Source: VRUE01 sp045805805 (GTDB lineage Bacteria > Actinomycetota > Thermoleophilia > Solirubrobacterales > 70-9). From it: a DNA stretch of 64,000 nt. Position 1 is the stretch's first letter, and the number at the start of each line of letters is the position of its first letter. Made by a program: the position numbers and the translations under genes. The DNA lies in NCBI GenBank assembly GCA_045805805.1, contig JBJMKO010000055.1:1-64000 (forward strand). The letters are read 5' to 3'. This document shows positions 24,569 to 32,652 of the stretch, piece after piece. The notes beneath the pieces are model-generated. The model was not told the origin of the DNA, searched no databases, and was given only the letters and a program-made list of their open reading frames with translations.

Positions 24569-25705
24569 ATGCGCCGCATGACAACCGGTGCCGGCATCAA
24601 CTTCGAGGCCGAGGGCCTGCTCGACGGTGTCGGCGGGGAGGCTCGCGCGGCGCGCCTCGACCTGCTCGAACGACTCGCCGCCGAAGGTGTTTCACTGGAG
24701 GAGCTGCGCGAAGCCGTCGCCGCCGGTCGCCTCACGTTGCTGCCCGTGGAGAGGGGAATCGCCGGCGACGGTCCCCGCTACACGCGAGATGAAGTCGCCG
24801 AGCTCTCCGGCGCCGACCTCGGTCTGCTGCAGCGGGCGAGCGCCGCGCTCGGAATTCCCTATCCGGACGCCGGCGAAAAGGTCCTGACCGAGGCCGACCT
24901 GGGTGCTGCCCGTCGGATCAAGGCGTTCCTCGATGCTGGCCTGCCCGAGGACGGCATCATCCAGGTGGCGCGGACGATCGGGATGGGGACGGCGCGGGTT
25001 GCCGACGCCAATCGCGAGTTGATCAGGCGCACGCTGATGCAGCCGGGCGATACCGAGCGCGACCTTGCGCTGCGCTTCGCCGCCGCAGCGGAGCACATGC
25101 TGCCGATCTTCGAGCCGATCCTTCTCTACGCCCAGCGGGCCCACCTGCTCGAGCAGATCCGCCGCGACGTGATCGGTGCCGCCGACCTCGCCTCGGGCGA
25201 GATGGGAGCCACCACGGAGGTCTCGGTCTGCTTCGCCGACCTGGTCGGCTTCACCAAGCTCGGCGAGGAGATCGAACCCGAAGAGCTCGGCCTCGTCGCC
25301 GGCCGCCTCGAGGAGATGGCCACCGCGGTCGCCGAGCCGCCGGTGCGGCTGGTGAAGACGATCGGCGACGCCGCGATGCTGGTCTCGACCGACGCCGCGG
25401 CGATGACCGCCGCGACGCTGCGCCTGGTCCAGGCTTCCGAGGAGGAGGGTGAGGAGTTCCCGAGCCTGCGAGCCGGCATCGCTCGCGGGCCCGCGCTGGC
25501 CCAGGCCGGCGATTATTACGGCCGCCCGGTCAACCTGGCGAGCCGTATCACCGGCATCGCCAAGCCCGGCAGCGTCCTCGTCGACCGGGACGCGAAGAAC
25601 GCCGCCCCCGACGCCTTCGACTACTCCTTCGCCGGCGAGCGCCGCCTCAAGGGCTTCGAGTCCCGCACCAAGCTCTACCGCGTCCGCCGCGCCAACTCAA
25701 CCTAG
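24569..25705 (+). CDS. Class III adenylate/guanylate cyclase
   Basis: A 378-residue protein whose C-terminal third is a class III cyclase homology domain. VSVCFADLVGFTKLGE supplies the first metal-binding Asp, VKTIGDAAMLVS the substrate-specifying Lys and second Asp, and YYGRPVNLASRI the transition-state Asn/Arg. The N-terminal 200 residues are helical and resemble the regulatory half of soluble mycobacterial cyclases such as Rv2212/Rv1264, which is a family-level comparison. Lys in the specificity position favours ATP and therefore cAMP. No membrane helix is present. Start could be ATG 24569 or 24578. Confidence 0.85.
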   Translation: MRRMTTGAGINFEAEGLLDGVGGEARAARLDLLERLAAEGVSLEELREAVAAGRLTLLPVERGIAGDGPRYTRDEVAELSGADLGLLQRASAALGIPYPDAGEKVLTEADLGAARRIKAFLDAGLPEDGIIQVARTIGMGTARVADANRELIRRTLMQPGDTERDLALRFAAAAEHMLPIFEPILLYAQRAHLLEQIRRDVIGAADLASGEMGATTEVSVCFADLVGFTKLGEEIEPEELGLVAGRLEEMATAVAEPPVRLVKTIGDAAMLVSTDAAAMTAATLRLVQASEEEGEEFPSLRAGIARGPALAQAGDYYGRPVNLASRITGIAKPGSVLVDRDAKNAAPDAFDYSFAGERRLKGFESRTKLYRVRRANST

Positions 25706-25718
25706 CCAGGGGGGCGAA

Positions 25719-25772
25719 TTTGGTTCGCTGAAGCCTTACAAGGTCTATGACCCTGGTAAAGCTTCAACCAAA
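25719..25772. repeat. Inverted repeat overlapping the start of the AbiEi/DUF559 gene
   Basis: An arm beginning TTTGGTT..CTGAAGCCTTAC (25719-25739) pairs with GTAAAGCTTCAACCAAA (25756-25772). The ATG at 25747 is in the loop. A related hairpin lies at the other end of the same gene. Confidence 0.6.
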
Positions 25773-26706
25773 GTCCGAAGAGGCTTGGGCGCTGGCGCGC
25801 CGCCAGCACGGAGTGGTCGCCCGGGGGCAGTTGTTCGCGCTCGGGTTCAGCGCCGAGGCGATTGAACATCGAATCGGGAGTGGTCGCCTCCATCGTCTAT
25901 GGAAGGGCGTATATGCAGTGGGGCGGCCGGATGTCAGCCGCTGTGGTTGGCTGATGGCTGCGACGCTTAGCTGTGGCGCGGAGGCCCTTGTCAGCCACGG
26001 AAGTGCCGGATGGCTTTGGGGGATCGCGCCGTGGGATGGAAGTATCGATGTCGTCGTGCCGCATCGGGTGATGCGGAGACGTCCTGGCATACGCTTGCAT
26101 CGCCGGTTGGGCCTGGATGCCGTGAGTGCCGGTCGGGTCAAAGGGATACCCCTGACCGATCCGGTGGACACAATCATCGACCTTGCGAGCGACAGGTCGG
26201 ACTCGCGACTCGCGAAGGTGGTGCGCGAGGCCGATCGCCTCGATTTGATCGACCCCGAGGGCCTACGTGTCGCACTCGACGAGACTCCCCGGCGACCTGG
26301 GATTGGCCGGCTACGCAAACTGCTTGATTCCGAGACGTTCGCCCTGACTGACTCCGAGTTGGAGCGGCGCTTCCTCCGCCTCGTTAGCGCCGCGGGCTTG
26401 CCGCTGCCACGGACGCAGGTCTGGCTGAACGGATACCGCGTTGACTTCTACTGGCCTGAACTCGGCCTCGTAGTCGAGACCGACGGCTTGAGATACCACC
26501 GCACGGCGTCCCAGCAGAGCCGGGATCTACAACGCGACCAAGCTCACACCGCAGCAGGCCTGACGCCTCTCCGCTTCACCGCATCCCAACTGCGCCTCGA
26601 ACCCAACAAAACAATGGCAACCCTCAAGGCGGTGGCACTCCGGCTTCGATCTTCGTTGAAGGATTACCGGGGTCATAGGCCCGGTAACCCTTCAACGAAC
26701 CGCTAG
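25747..26706 (+). CDS. AbiEi-antitoxin-domain / DUF559 (Vsr-like nuclease fold) protein
   Basis: A 319-residue two-domain protein. Residues about 15-75 form the AbiEi-type winged helix (ARRQHGVVARGQLFALGFS, then GRLHRLWKGVYAVG). A middle region follows (VVVPHRVMRRRPGIRLHRR, DTIIDLAS). Residues about 225-300 are DUF559, with PD-(D/E)xK-like acids in YRVDFYWPELGLVVETDG. This family is abundant and multicopy in actinobacteria; no AbiEii toxin gene is adjacent, so a type IV toxin-antitoxin function is unsupported. The first five and last sixteen codons are formed by two related hairpins, which suggests a discrete mobile cassette. Its codons are less GC-biased than its neighbours. Confidence 0.75.
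   Translation: MTLVKLQPKSEEAWALARRQHGVVARGQLFALGFSAEAIEHRIGSGRLHRLWKGVYAVGRPDVSRCGWLMAATLSCGAEALVSHGSAGWLWGIAPWDGSIDVVVPHRVMRRRPGIRLHRRLGLDAVSAGRVKGIPLTDPVDTIIDLASDRSDSRLAKVVREADRLDLIDPEGLRVALDETPRRPGIGRLRKLLDSETFALTDSELERRFLRLVSAAGLPLPRTQVWLNGYRVDFYWPELGLVVETDGLRYHRTASQQSRDLQRDQAHTAAGLTPLRFTASQLRLEPNKTMATLKAVALRLRSSLKDYRGHRPGNPSTNR
26652..26699. repeat. 20-bp-arm hairpin overlapping the end of the AbiEi/DUF559 gene
   Basis: Arms 26652-26671 and 26680-26699 match at 19 of 20 positions around an 8-nt loop. They encode the last residues of the gene and lie just before the end of the convergent methyltransferase gene. The sequence is about 31/40 identical to the hairpin at the 5' end of the gene. 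Confidence 0.7.
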
Positions 26707-27620
26707 GCCAGCTTGCGGCCGGAGACTAGGAGGTTGTAGAAGAGCTCGGCTGGTAGGTGGGGCTCCAGGAGGCGGCTGTCTACCTTTTGCAGGGCTAGGT
26801 AGCTGCGGAAGGCGAAGTTGCGCCACTTCCATGAGACAGATTCGGGCTCGGCGCTTGCCTCCACCGTGCGCAGGCCCCAGCCCCAGGCGTTGGCGAGCAA
26901 CTCCTCGCCGCCGATGTGACGATCCTCGAAGCCGGCTTCGCGCAACAGGCGACGCAGGTCGGCTGGGGCGAAGGCGTGGACGTCAACCTCGCCCTCGAGG
27001 CTGTGCCCCTCGGACTGTTCGGTCTCGGCGACAGCACGGGGCTGGGCCCGGATGATCCGCCGCCAGGCCGGTGCGACCAGCAGGCCGACTCGCTTCGGCA
27101 GCGCCGCCAGCCGGTCGCCGTAGCGCGAGGGCTCGCCGGCGAAGGCGATCGCGCCGCCAGGGCGCAGCACGCGGCGGAATTCGGCGAAGGCCTTGTCGAG
27201 GTCGGGGATGTGATGCAGGACGGCGTGGCCGAAGACGAGGTCGAAGCTCTCGTCGGCGAAGGGCAGCTCCTCAGCCTCCGTCTGCGCGGTCTCGACCTCC
27301 AGGCCCAAGCCCTCGGCCGTGGTCGCCAGCCGCTTCAGCATTCCGACGGAGATGTCGGTCGCGGTGAGGCTTTCGATCGCCCCGAGCTGCAACAGGTTGA
27401 GCGAGAAGTAGCCGGTGCCGGAGCCGATCTCGAGCCCCGAGCCGAAGCTCTCCCCGTCGCGCCCGCCGAGCGCCTTGACCAGCTTCTGGCGCACCTGCTC
27501 CTGGCCGGTGTCGCCGAAGTCGATCCCCCACTTCGCGTCGTACTCGTCGGCCGCCGCGTCGTGGTAGCGGGTGTTGACGTCCTTGATGTGCTCGGGGGTT
27601 GCGGTGGGGGAAGCCGGCAT
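26703..27620 (-). CDS. Class I SAM-dependent methyltransferase
   Basis: A 305-residue methyltransferase. Motif I GLEIGSGTGYFSL is near residue 62, then ESLTATDISVGML (motif II acid), FDLVFGHAVLHHIPD (motif IV) and the post-motif GG in LRPGGAIAFAGEPS. The C-terminal 100 residues are a variable substrate region. It diverges from a second methyltransferase across a perfect hairpin and sits beside the GH57/GT4 pair, so a role in polysaccharide or lipid O-methylation is possible; the substrate cannot be read from the sequence. Its stop overlaps that of the convergent DUF559 gene. Confidence 0.85.
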   Translation of the reverse strand: MPASPTATPEHIKDVNTRYHDAAADEYDAKWGIDFGDTGQEQVRQKLVKALGGRDGESFGSGLEIGSGTGYFSLNLLQLGAIESLTATDISVGMLKRLATTAEGLGLEVETAQTEAEELPFADESFDLVFGHAVLHHIPDLDKAFAEFRRVLRPGGAIAFAGEPSRYGDRLAALPKRVGLLVAPAWRRIIRAQPRAVAETEQSEGHSLEGEVDVHAFAPADLRRLLREAGFEDRHIGGEELLANAWGWGLRTVEASAEPESVSWKWRNFAFRSYLALQKVDSRLLEPHLPAELFYNLLVSGRKLA

Positions 27621-27670
27621 CGGGGCGGGAACTCTATGCGGATCGGCATAACGCGAGGACTCCCGTCTGC

Positions 27671-27713
27671 GCGGTAGTCATTTCAACCGGAAGCGGGTTG
27701 AAATGACTACCGC
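27671..27713. repeat. Perfect 18-bp inverted repeat between divergent methyltransferase genes
   Basis: Arms 27671-27688 and 27696-27713 are perfectly complementary around a 7-nt loop. The arm sequence (GCGGTAGTCATTTCAACC) matches an arm inside prmC at 15 of 18 positions. It lies between divergent starts, so it cannot be a simple terminator for either gene. Confidence 0.75.
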
Positions 27714-27746
27714 ACGGTAGGTGTGGCTCCAATACGGTCTGGAGCC

Positions 27747-28511
27747 ATGACGCGTGAGTACGTCCAGCTCGATCAGCCCGAGGGGGTCCCGCCGCTGCCG
27801 CTTACCGGCGAGCGCACGCTGCCCGACGTGCCCGAGGAGAACTACTGGTACCGGCGCCACCTCGTCGTCTACGAGTGGATCGCGGCGCGTGTCGGCAATA
27901 AGCGCGTCGTCGACATGGCCTGTGGCGAGGGATACGGCTCCAACGTGCTCGCGGGTTCGGCGGCAAGCGTGGTCGGCGTCGACGCCAACCCCGAGGCACA
28001 CGAGCACGCGCGGCTGCGCTACGTACGCTCCAACCTGCGCTTCGAGCGCGATCTGGTCGAGAGCTTCGCCGAGCCCTGCGACGCCGTCGTCTTCCTGCAG
28101 ACGATCGAGCACGTCCAGGACACCGGCGCGATCCTCGAGCACTTCAAGTCGATGCTGACCCCCGGTGGGGTCGCCTACGTCTCCACCCCGAATCTTCTGA
28201 CCCTGGCACCGCCCGGGGCGGAGAAGTCCGACAACCCCTGGCACGTTCGCGAGTATCGTGCCGCCGAGTTCCGCGAGCTCTGCGAGGCGCACTTCGAAAG
28301 GGTCGAGCTGCTCGGCCTCTTCCACGCCCGCAAGCTGCGCGCCCACGAGATCGCGATCAAGCTCGGCTGGGACCGCGTGCATAAGGCATTCCGCCTGACC
28401 AAGCCCTTCTACGACCGCTTCACGCCCGCGATCGCCGCCTCCGACTTCTCGCTGAGGCAGGGAGATCTTGACCGGGCTCTGGATTTCGTTGCCGTCTGCC
28501 ATGCCCCCTGA
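27747..28511 (+). CDS. SAM-dependent methyltransferase of the GH57/GT4 polysaccharide cluster (Rv3030-like position)
   Basis: A 254-residue class I methyltransferase: motif I VVDMACGEGYGSNVLA near residue 54, VVGVDANPEA, and FLQTIEHVQDTGAILEHFK, followed by a Met/Pro-type GG in LTPGGVAYVS. It overlaps the next gene by 11 bp and so is in an operon with the GH57 branching enzyme and GT4 transferase. The same three-gene order (Rv3030, Rv3031, Rv3032) makes mycobacterial methylglucose lipopolysaccharide. ATG 27747 is chosen; GTG 27723 is an in-frame alternative. Confidence 0.85.
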   Translation: MTREYVQLDQPEGVPPLPLTGERTLPDVPEENYWYRRHLVVYEWIAARVGNKRVVDMACGEGYGSNVLAGSAASVVGVDANPEAHEHARLRYVRSNLRFERDLVESFAEPCDAVVFLQTIEHVQDTGAILEHFKSMLTPGGVAYVSTPNLLTLAPPGAEKSDNPWHVREYRAAEFRELCEAHFERVELLGLFHARKLRAHEIAIKLGWDRVHKAFRLTKPFYDRFTPAIAASDFSLRQGDLDRALDFVAVCHAP

Positions 28512-29913
28512 GGGAAGCGCCGGCGATCTGGCGATCGTCCTGCACTCCCATATGCCCTACGTGGAGGGGTTCGGGACCTATCCCTTCGGGGAGGAGTGGT
28601 TGTTCGACGCGGTGACCCGGTCCTACCTGCCGGTGTTGGAGGTGGCCGAGCGACTGACGATGACGGTGACCCCGGTGCTGGCAGATCAGCTCGAGGACCG
28701 CGGCGTGGCCGAGCGGTTGCGGCGGTTCCTGGTCGAGTGGCGGATCGGGGCGGCCGAAGCGGACGTGGGCCAGGTGCCGGCCGAGTGCCGCGACGCCTGT
28801 GAGGCGGAGCTGGCTCGCTACCGACATGCCCTGAAGCTGTTCGATGGGCACGGGGGAGACCTGCTGAAGCCGTTTCAGGCGGCGGTGGAAGAGGGCCGGA
28901 TCGCCTTGGCGACCTCCGCCGCGACCCACGCCGTGCTGCCACTGCTGGCGACCCGGGAGGGATTGCGCCTGCAGCTCGATGCCGGCATCCGCTCGCACCG
29001 GCGGCGCTTTGGCTGGGACGGCGGCTTCTGGCTGCCCGAGTGTGCCTACACGCCGGGATTGGAGTGGCGGCTGGCCGAAGAGGGGGTGGGCTGGTTCTGC
29101 GTCGACCAGAGCGCCCACCGGGAGTCGCTTGACGCCCTTTCGCCGGTCGCGACCGAGGCAGGCCCGGTGGCGCTGCCGATCGACTGGGAGGCGATCCAGT
29201 GGCTCTGGTCGCTCGATGGCTACCCGTCCGACCCCGCCCACGCCCAGTTCGCCGGCAAATCGCTGCGCGGAGTGCGGATCTGGAAGGTCGGTGGGGGAGG
29301 GTATGACCCTGCCGTGGCCGAAGCGGTGGCAAAACGCCAGGCCGGGGAGTTCCTCGCCGCGATCGCCGCGCGCCTGCGCGAGTACCGCTCCTCGCGCGGT
29401 CGCCGCGGCCTGCTCGTCTTCGCGATCGACACCGAGCTGCTCGGCCACTGGTGGTCGGAGGGGGCGATCTGGCTGCGCGAGGTGCTGGCCGCCGCCGGCG
29501 GCGAGGGGGTGCGCCTGCTCACCGTCCCCGAGGCGCTCGCCGAGCACGAGCCGATAGGGCGCCCGTTGGCGGCCTCGACTTGGGGCGAGGACAAGGACCT
29601 GAGCACCTGGGCCTCGCCCGCCGTCGCCGACCTCGCCTGGGGCGCACGCCGCCTGGAGCTACGCCTGCTGCGGGCGCTCTCGGCCGGACTGCGCGGCGAT
29701 GCCGCGTTGCGAGCCGCCCGCGAGCTGATCGCCGCCCAGGCGAGCGACTGGGCCTTCCTCGACAAGCGCGGCCAGGCGGGAGACTACGCCTACCAGCGGG
29801 CGATTTTCCACTCCGAAGCGGCCCTGGAGGCCATAGACTCCCCGACCATCGCCGACCCGTGCCTGCGCGCCCTCGCCCCGGACCTGAGCCTCTCGCCGCT
29901 CCTTCAACCGTGA
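28501..29913 (+). CDS. GH57 family alpha-glucan branching enzyme (DUF1957, Rv3031-like)
   Basis: A 470-residue GH57 enzyme. The N-terminal IVLHSHMPYVEGFGTYPFGE motif is characteristic, the nucleophile Glu is in FWLPECAYTPG, and the acid/base Asp is in FAIDTELLGHWWSEG. A C-terminal DUF1957 helical domain is evident. Enzymes of this group create alpha-1,6 branches in alpha-1,4-glucans. ATG 28501 overlaps the preceding methyltransferase by 11 bp and gives the expected N-terminus; the end overlaps the glycosyltransferase start (GTGA). Confidence 0.9.
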   Translation: MPPEGSAGDLAIVLHSHMPYVEGFGTYPFGEEWLFDAVTRSYLPVLEVAERLTMTVTPVLADQLEDRGVAERLRRFLVEWRIGAAEADVGQVPAECRDACEAELARYRHALKLFDGHGGDLLKPFQAAVEEGRIALATSAATHAVLPLLATREGLRLQLDAGIRSHRRRFGWDGGFWLPECAYTPGLEWRLAEEGVGWFCVDQSAHRESLDALSPVATEAGPVALPIDWEAIQWLWSLDGYPSDPAHAQFAGKSLRGVRIWKVGGGGYDPAVAEAVAKRQAGEFLAAIAARLREYRSSRGRRGLLVFAIDTELLGHWWSEGAIWLREVLAAAGGEGVRLLTVPEALAEHEPIGRPLAASTWGEDKDLSTWASPAVADLAWGARRLELRLLRALSAGLRGDAALRAARELIAAQASDWAFLDKRGQAGDYAYQRAIFHSEAALEAIDSPTIADPCLRALAPDLSLSPLLQP

Positions 29914-31103
29914 CCCGCCTCCTCGTCCTCTCCTGGGAGTACCCGCCGCTGATCGAGGGCGGCCTGGCCCGTCACGTCCGCAAGCTCTCCGAGGCCCTGG
30001 TCGAGCGCGACGTCGAGGTCCACGTGCTGACCCGCGGCGGGGAGGAGTCCCCGGCGGAGGAGCGCAGCGGCGGCGTCTTCATCCACCGCATCCGCGAGCC
30101 GAAGCGCCCGACCGACCTGGGCGAGTTCGTCGCCTGGGTCGAGCGGATGAACTCCGACATGCTCGCCGCCGGGGTCGAGCTCGGCGACCGCTACAGCTTC
30201 GACCTCGTCCATGGCCACGACTGGCTCGTCGCCAACGCCTGCGACCACCTCGCCAAGCGCTTCGAAGCGCCGCTGGTGACGACGATCCACGCCACCGAGC
30301 ACGGCCGCCACCAGGGTTGGGTGGACAAGCATCCCCAAACCTACATCCACGGAGTCGAGCGCTGGATCGTCAACCGCTCCGAGCGCGTGATCGCCTGCTC
30401 CCACTACATGCGCGAGCAGATCGCCGACATCTTCGGGGTCGAGGAGGAGCGGGTCTCGGTGATCCCCAACGGCATCGACCCCGGCGACCTGCAGCCACAG
30501 GACCCCGCCGAGCTGACCCGCCTGCGCTCGGAGTTCGCCGCGCCGGAGGAGAAGCTGGTGCTGCTGATCGGGCGCCTCGTCTACGAGAAGGGCTTCCAGC
30601 TGGCGCTGGAGGCGATGCCGCGGCTGATCGAGGAGGTTCCCGGCACCCGCTTCCTGATCGCCGGCTCCGGCACCCACGAGGCCGAGCTGCACAAGCAGGC
30701 CGAGGAGCTTGGCCTGATGGAGCACGGCACCTTCCTCGGCTGGATCGGCGACGACGTGCTGCACTCGCTCTACCGGATCGCCGACCTGACCGTGGTGCCC
30801 TCGATCTATGAGCCCTTTGGCCTGGTTGCCCTGGAGGCGATGGCCTCGGGCTGCCCCTGCATCGTCGCCGACACCGGCGGGTTGCGCGAGGTCGTCCCCC
30901 ACGAGGAGGCCGGCCTGCGCTTCCGCGCCCACGATCCCGAAGCGCTCGCCGAGGTCGCGATCCGCGTCCTCTCCGACGATGAGCTGGGCCGCAGCCTCGT
31001 CGCCGAAGCCTACGAGCACCTGCGCCGCTTCGACTGGGGCGACGTCGCCGAGCAGACCGCCGCGGTCTACGCCGATTTGGTCGGCGAGGCGAGCCGCGCC
31101 TGA
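29910..31103 (+). CDS. GT4 glycosyltransferase, glycogen-synthase-like (Rv3032-like)
   Basis: A 397-residue GT-B enzyme. It starts MTRLLVLSWEYPPLIEGGLA with the donor-loop region, has VHGHDWLVANACDHLAKRF, the second-domain start LVLLIGRLVYEKGFQLALEA, and the retaining E-x7-E motif in EPFGLVALEAMASG. It is predicted to elongate an alpha-1,4-glucan from a nucleotide-glucose donor. GTG 29910 overlaps the GH57 stop. The 3' end overlaps the convergent XRE gene by 37 bp. Together with the methyltransferase and GH57 genes it suggests synthesis of a methylated or acylated glucan. Confidence 0.9.
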   Translation: MTRLLVLSWEYPPLIEGGLARHVRKLSEALVERDVEVHVLTRGGEESPAEERSGGVFIHRIREPKRPTDLGEFVAWVERMNSDMLAAGVELGDRYSFDLVHGHDWLVANACDHLAKRFEAPLVTTIHATEHGRHQGWVDKHPQTYIHGVERWIVNRSERVIACSHYMREQIADIFGVEEERVSVIPNGIDPGDLQPQDPAELTRLRSEFAAPEEKLVLLIGRLVYEKGFQLALEAMPRLIEEVPGTRFLIAGSGTHEAELHKQAEELGLMEHGTFLGWIGDDVLHSLYRIADLTVVPSIYEPFGLVALEAMASGCPCIVADTGGLREVVPHEEAGLRFRAHDPEALAEVAIRVLSDDELGRSLVAEAYEHLRRFDWGDVAEQTAAVYADLVGEASRA

Positions 31104-31486
31104 GCGGCGGGCTCCGCGCCGCCGCTGTCATCGCAGGCCCCCCGTGAACGGAACCGGCCGAGCTGCGTGCCGCCGGGCTCCCAGCTGAGGCCGACCAGCA
31201 GCTCGCCGGGAGGCAACCCGAGCGAGCCGGCGAGCTTGACCAGGGTGTCGACCCGGGCGACCCGTTCGCCTCGCTCGATCTGGCCGACCGCCGTGCGGTG
31301 CAGCGAGGCACGCACCGCCAGCTCTTCCTGGGAGAGCCCGACCTGCTTGCGGCAGCGGGCCAGGTTGCGTCCGAAGTCGGAGGCGAAGTCCACCGGCGCA
31401 TTCTTTTTCCTGACGCGCAGGAAGGCCACAGGCACGATGTGCGAGCGATGGCGCTCCGAATGTCTATGTGAGAGTTGTTCCGTCAT
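31067..31486 (-). CDS. XRE-family helix-turn-helix regulator
   Basis: A 139-residue protein with a central HTH_3 domain (FGRNLARCRKQVGLSQEELA, then HRTAVGQIERGERVARVDTL) at about 37-95, a basic N-terminal segment and a disordered C-terminal tail whose last 12 codons overlap the glycosyltransferase gene on the other strand. It diverges from two small membrane-protein genes. The translation start may be internal, because the first 30 residues are unusual for the family. Confidence 0.8.
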   Translation of the reverse strand: MTEQLSHRHSERHRSHIVPVAFLRVRKKNAPVDFASDFGRNLARCRKQVGLSQEELAVRASLHRTAVGQIERGERVARVDTLVKLAGSLGLPPGELLVGLSWEPGGTQLGRFRSRGACDDSGGAEPAAQARLASPTKSA

Positions 31487-31530
31487 ACAGACAACACACT
31501 TCTTTCATGGTACCGTGGTGACCAGTCGAC

Positions 31531-31761
31531 GTGTTCTCGTTCCCCGCTCAAATCGGCCCCGCCACCAGCCTGCTCGAGGCTGCCGCCACCTCCATCGGCG
31601 CCGGCATGCTGGTTTCGGGATTCGTCATGGCCGTGCTCGGCCTCGCGCGGAGGAGGACCCGCGGACAGATCGAGAAGAACTCGCTGAGAGACGCCTGTGT
31701 TGGCGGCCTGGTCGCGACCTGGCTGATCATCCTCGACCTCTCGATGAGGTACTTTGTCTGA
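31531..31761 (+). CDS. Small two-helix membrane protein, unknown function
   Basis: A 76-residue protein with hydrophobic segments at about 20-38 (IGAGMLVSGFVMAVLGLA) and 56-70 (VGGLVATWLIILDLS), separated by a basic loop (RRRTRGQIEKN). GTG 31531 is the start. A second small membrane-protein gene follows after 3 bp, indicating a pair. No homologue was recognised. It is divergent from the XRE gene. Confidence 0.55.
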   Translation: MFSFPAQIGPATSLLEAAATSIGAGMLVSGFVMAVLGLARRRTRGQIEKNSLRDACVGGLVATWLIILDLSMRYFV

Positions 31762-31764
31762 GCC

Positions 31765-32058
31765 ATGTATTCGAGAAACGAAATACGCAACTCAGGCATT
31801 GGCCTGGCTGTGAGCTTCGTCTTCCTCACCTTGGCGGCGGTCTTCCTCCACGACGCCGGAGAGGGCGTCTGGGCCGCGATCGTCTTCTGCGCTTACACCT
31901 TTGTGTTCGGGGTAAGCCATGGGCTCGACGCGCTGGACGCCAGGCGTGCCCGCGCGGAGCGGGCTACTCGCGCGGCGGCTGCAGCGTCGTCCAGGCCTCG
32001 GGGTCGGGCTCGACCGGGTCGGGCCAGCTCAGCTCCCGCGGGGCCTCGCGCATCCTGA
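31765..32058 (+). CDS. Small membrane protein, second of a pair
   Basis: A 97-residue protein with two hydrophobic stretches (about 12-30 and 36-53), followed by a basic Arg/Ala-rich tail. The tail overlaps the 3' end of the convergent acyltransferase gene by 95 bp, so the true functional C-terminus may be earlier. Start ATG 31765 follows the preceding stop by 3 bp. Function unknown. Confidence 0.5.
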   Translation: MYSRNEIRNSGIGLAVSFVFLTLAAVFLHDAGEGVWAAIVFCAYTFVFGVSHGLDALDARRARAERATRAAAAASSRPRGRARPGRASSAPAGPRAS

Positions 32059-32623
32059 TAATCCGGGCCGGGATGCCGGCGACCACCGCGTTGGCGGGGA
32101 CGTCCTTGGTAACCACCGAGTTGGTGCCGACGATCGAGTTGTCGCCGACGCTGACGCCGCGCAGGACGCAGGCGCCGTAGCCGATCCAGACGTTGGAGCC
32201 GACCACGACATCACGCTTGTAGATGCCCTGCCGGCGGATCGGCCGCTCGACTTCGACGACGCCGTGGTCGAAGTCGATGAACATCGCCCGGTCGGCGATC
32301 ACGCACTGCTCGCCGATCCGCACCCGCTGGTAGGCGGAGATCGTGCACTCCTGGCCCATCACGGTCTTCGAGCCGATCTCGACCAGGCCCTCGTGGCAGC
32401 GGACCTTGGTCTTGTCGCCGATCCAGACGAAGCGGCCGAACTCGATCCTGCCCTTGCGACCCACCTCCAGTTCGAGCCCGCGCCCGAGGAAAAGCATGCC
32501 GGTCGTGCGCCAGTGGCGCCCGGCGCGTGTCAGGAAGCGGCGCCAGAGGTAGCGCCACAGGAGCTGCCCGTAGCGGTGGTTGAGCATCCCGTTGCGCGAG
32601 ATGAATCTGGCGAGGCGGATCAC
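31964..32623 (-). CDS. Hexapeptide-repeat (left-handed beta-helix) acyltransferase
   Basis: A 219-residue LbH acyltransferase. Imperfect hexapeptide turns run from about residue 60 to 190 (for example VVGSNVWIGYGACVLRGVSV, DNSIVGTNSVVTKDVP), ending in the AGIPARIIR motif typical of the WbbJ/NodL group. It probably O-acetylates a sugar. The mycobacterial methylglucose lipopolysaccharide locus also contains a hexapeptide acyltransferase (Rv3034c), so this gene may belong with the GH57/GT4 set 1 kb away. The N-terminal 50 residues are basic and amphipathic. Confidence 0.88.
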   Translation of the reverse strand: MIRLARFISRNGMLNHRYGQLLWRYLWRRFLTRAGRHWRTTGMLFLGRGLELEVGRKGRIEFGRFVWIGDKTKVRCHEGLVEIGSKTVMGQECTISAYQRVRIGEQCVIADRAMFIDFDHGVVEVERPIRRQGIYKRDVVVGSNVWIGYGACVLRGVSVGDNSIVGTNSVVTKDVPANAVVAGIPARIIRMREAPRELSWPDPVEPDPEAWTTLQPPRE

Positions 32624-32652
32624 GGCGGCGGGGACTCTAGACTGGCGCAGCG

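Noticed and set aside
25747..26706. Complete AbiE type IV toxin-antitoxin system
   Set aside because: No AbiEii-type nucleotidyltransferase gene is adjacent on either side; both neighbours are a cyclase and a methyltransferase.
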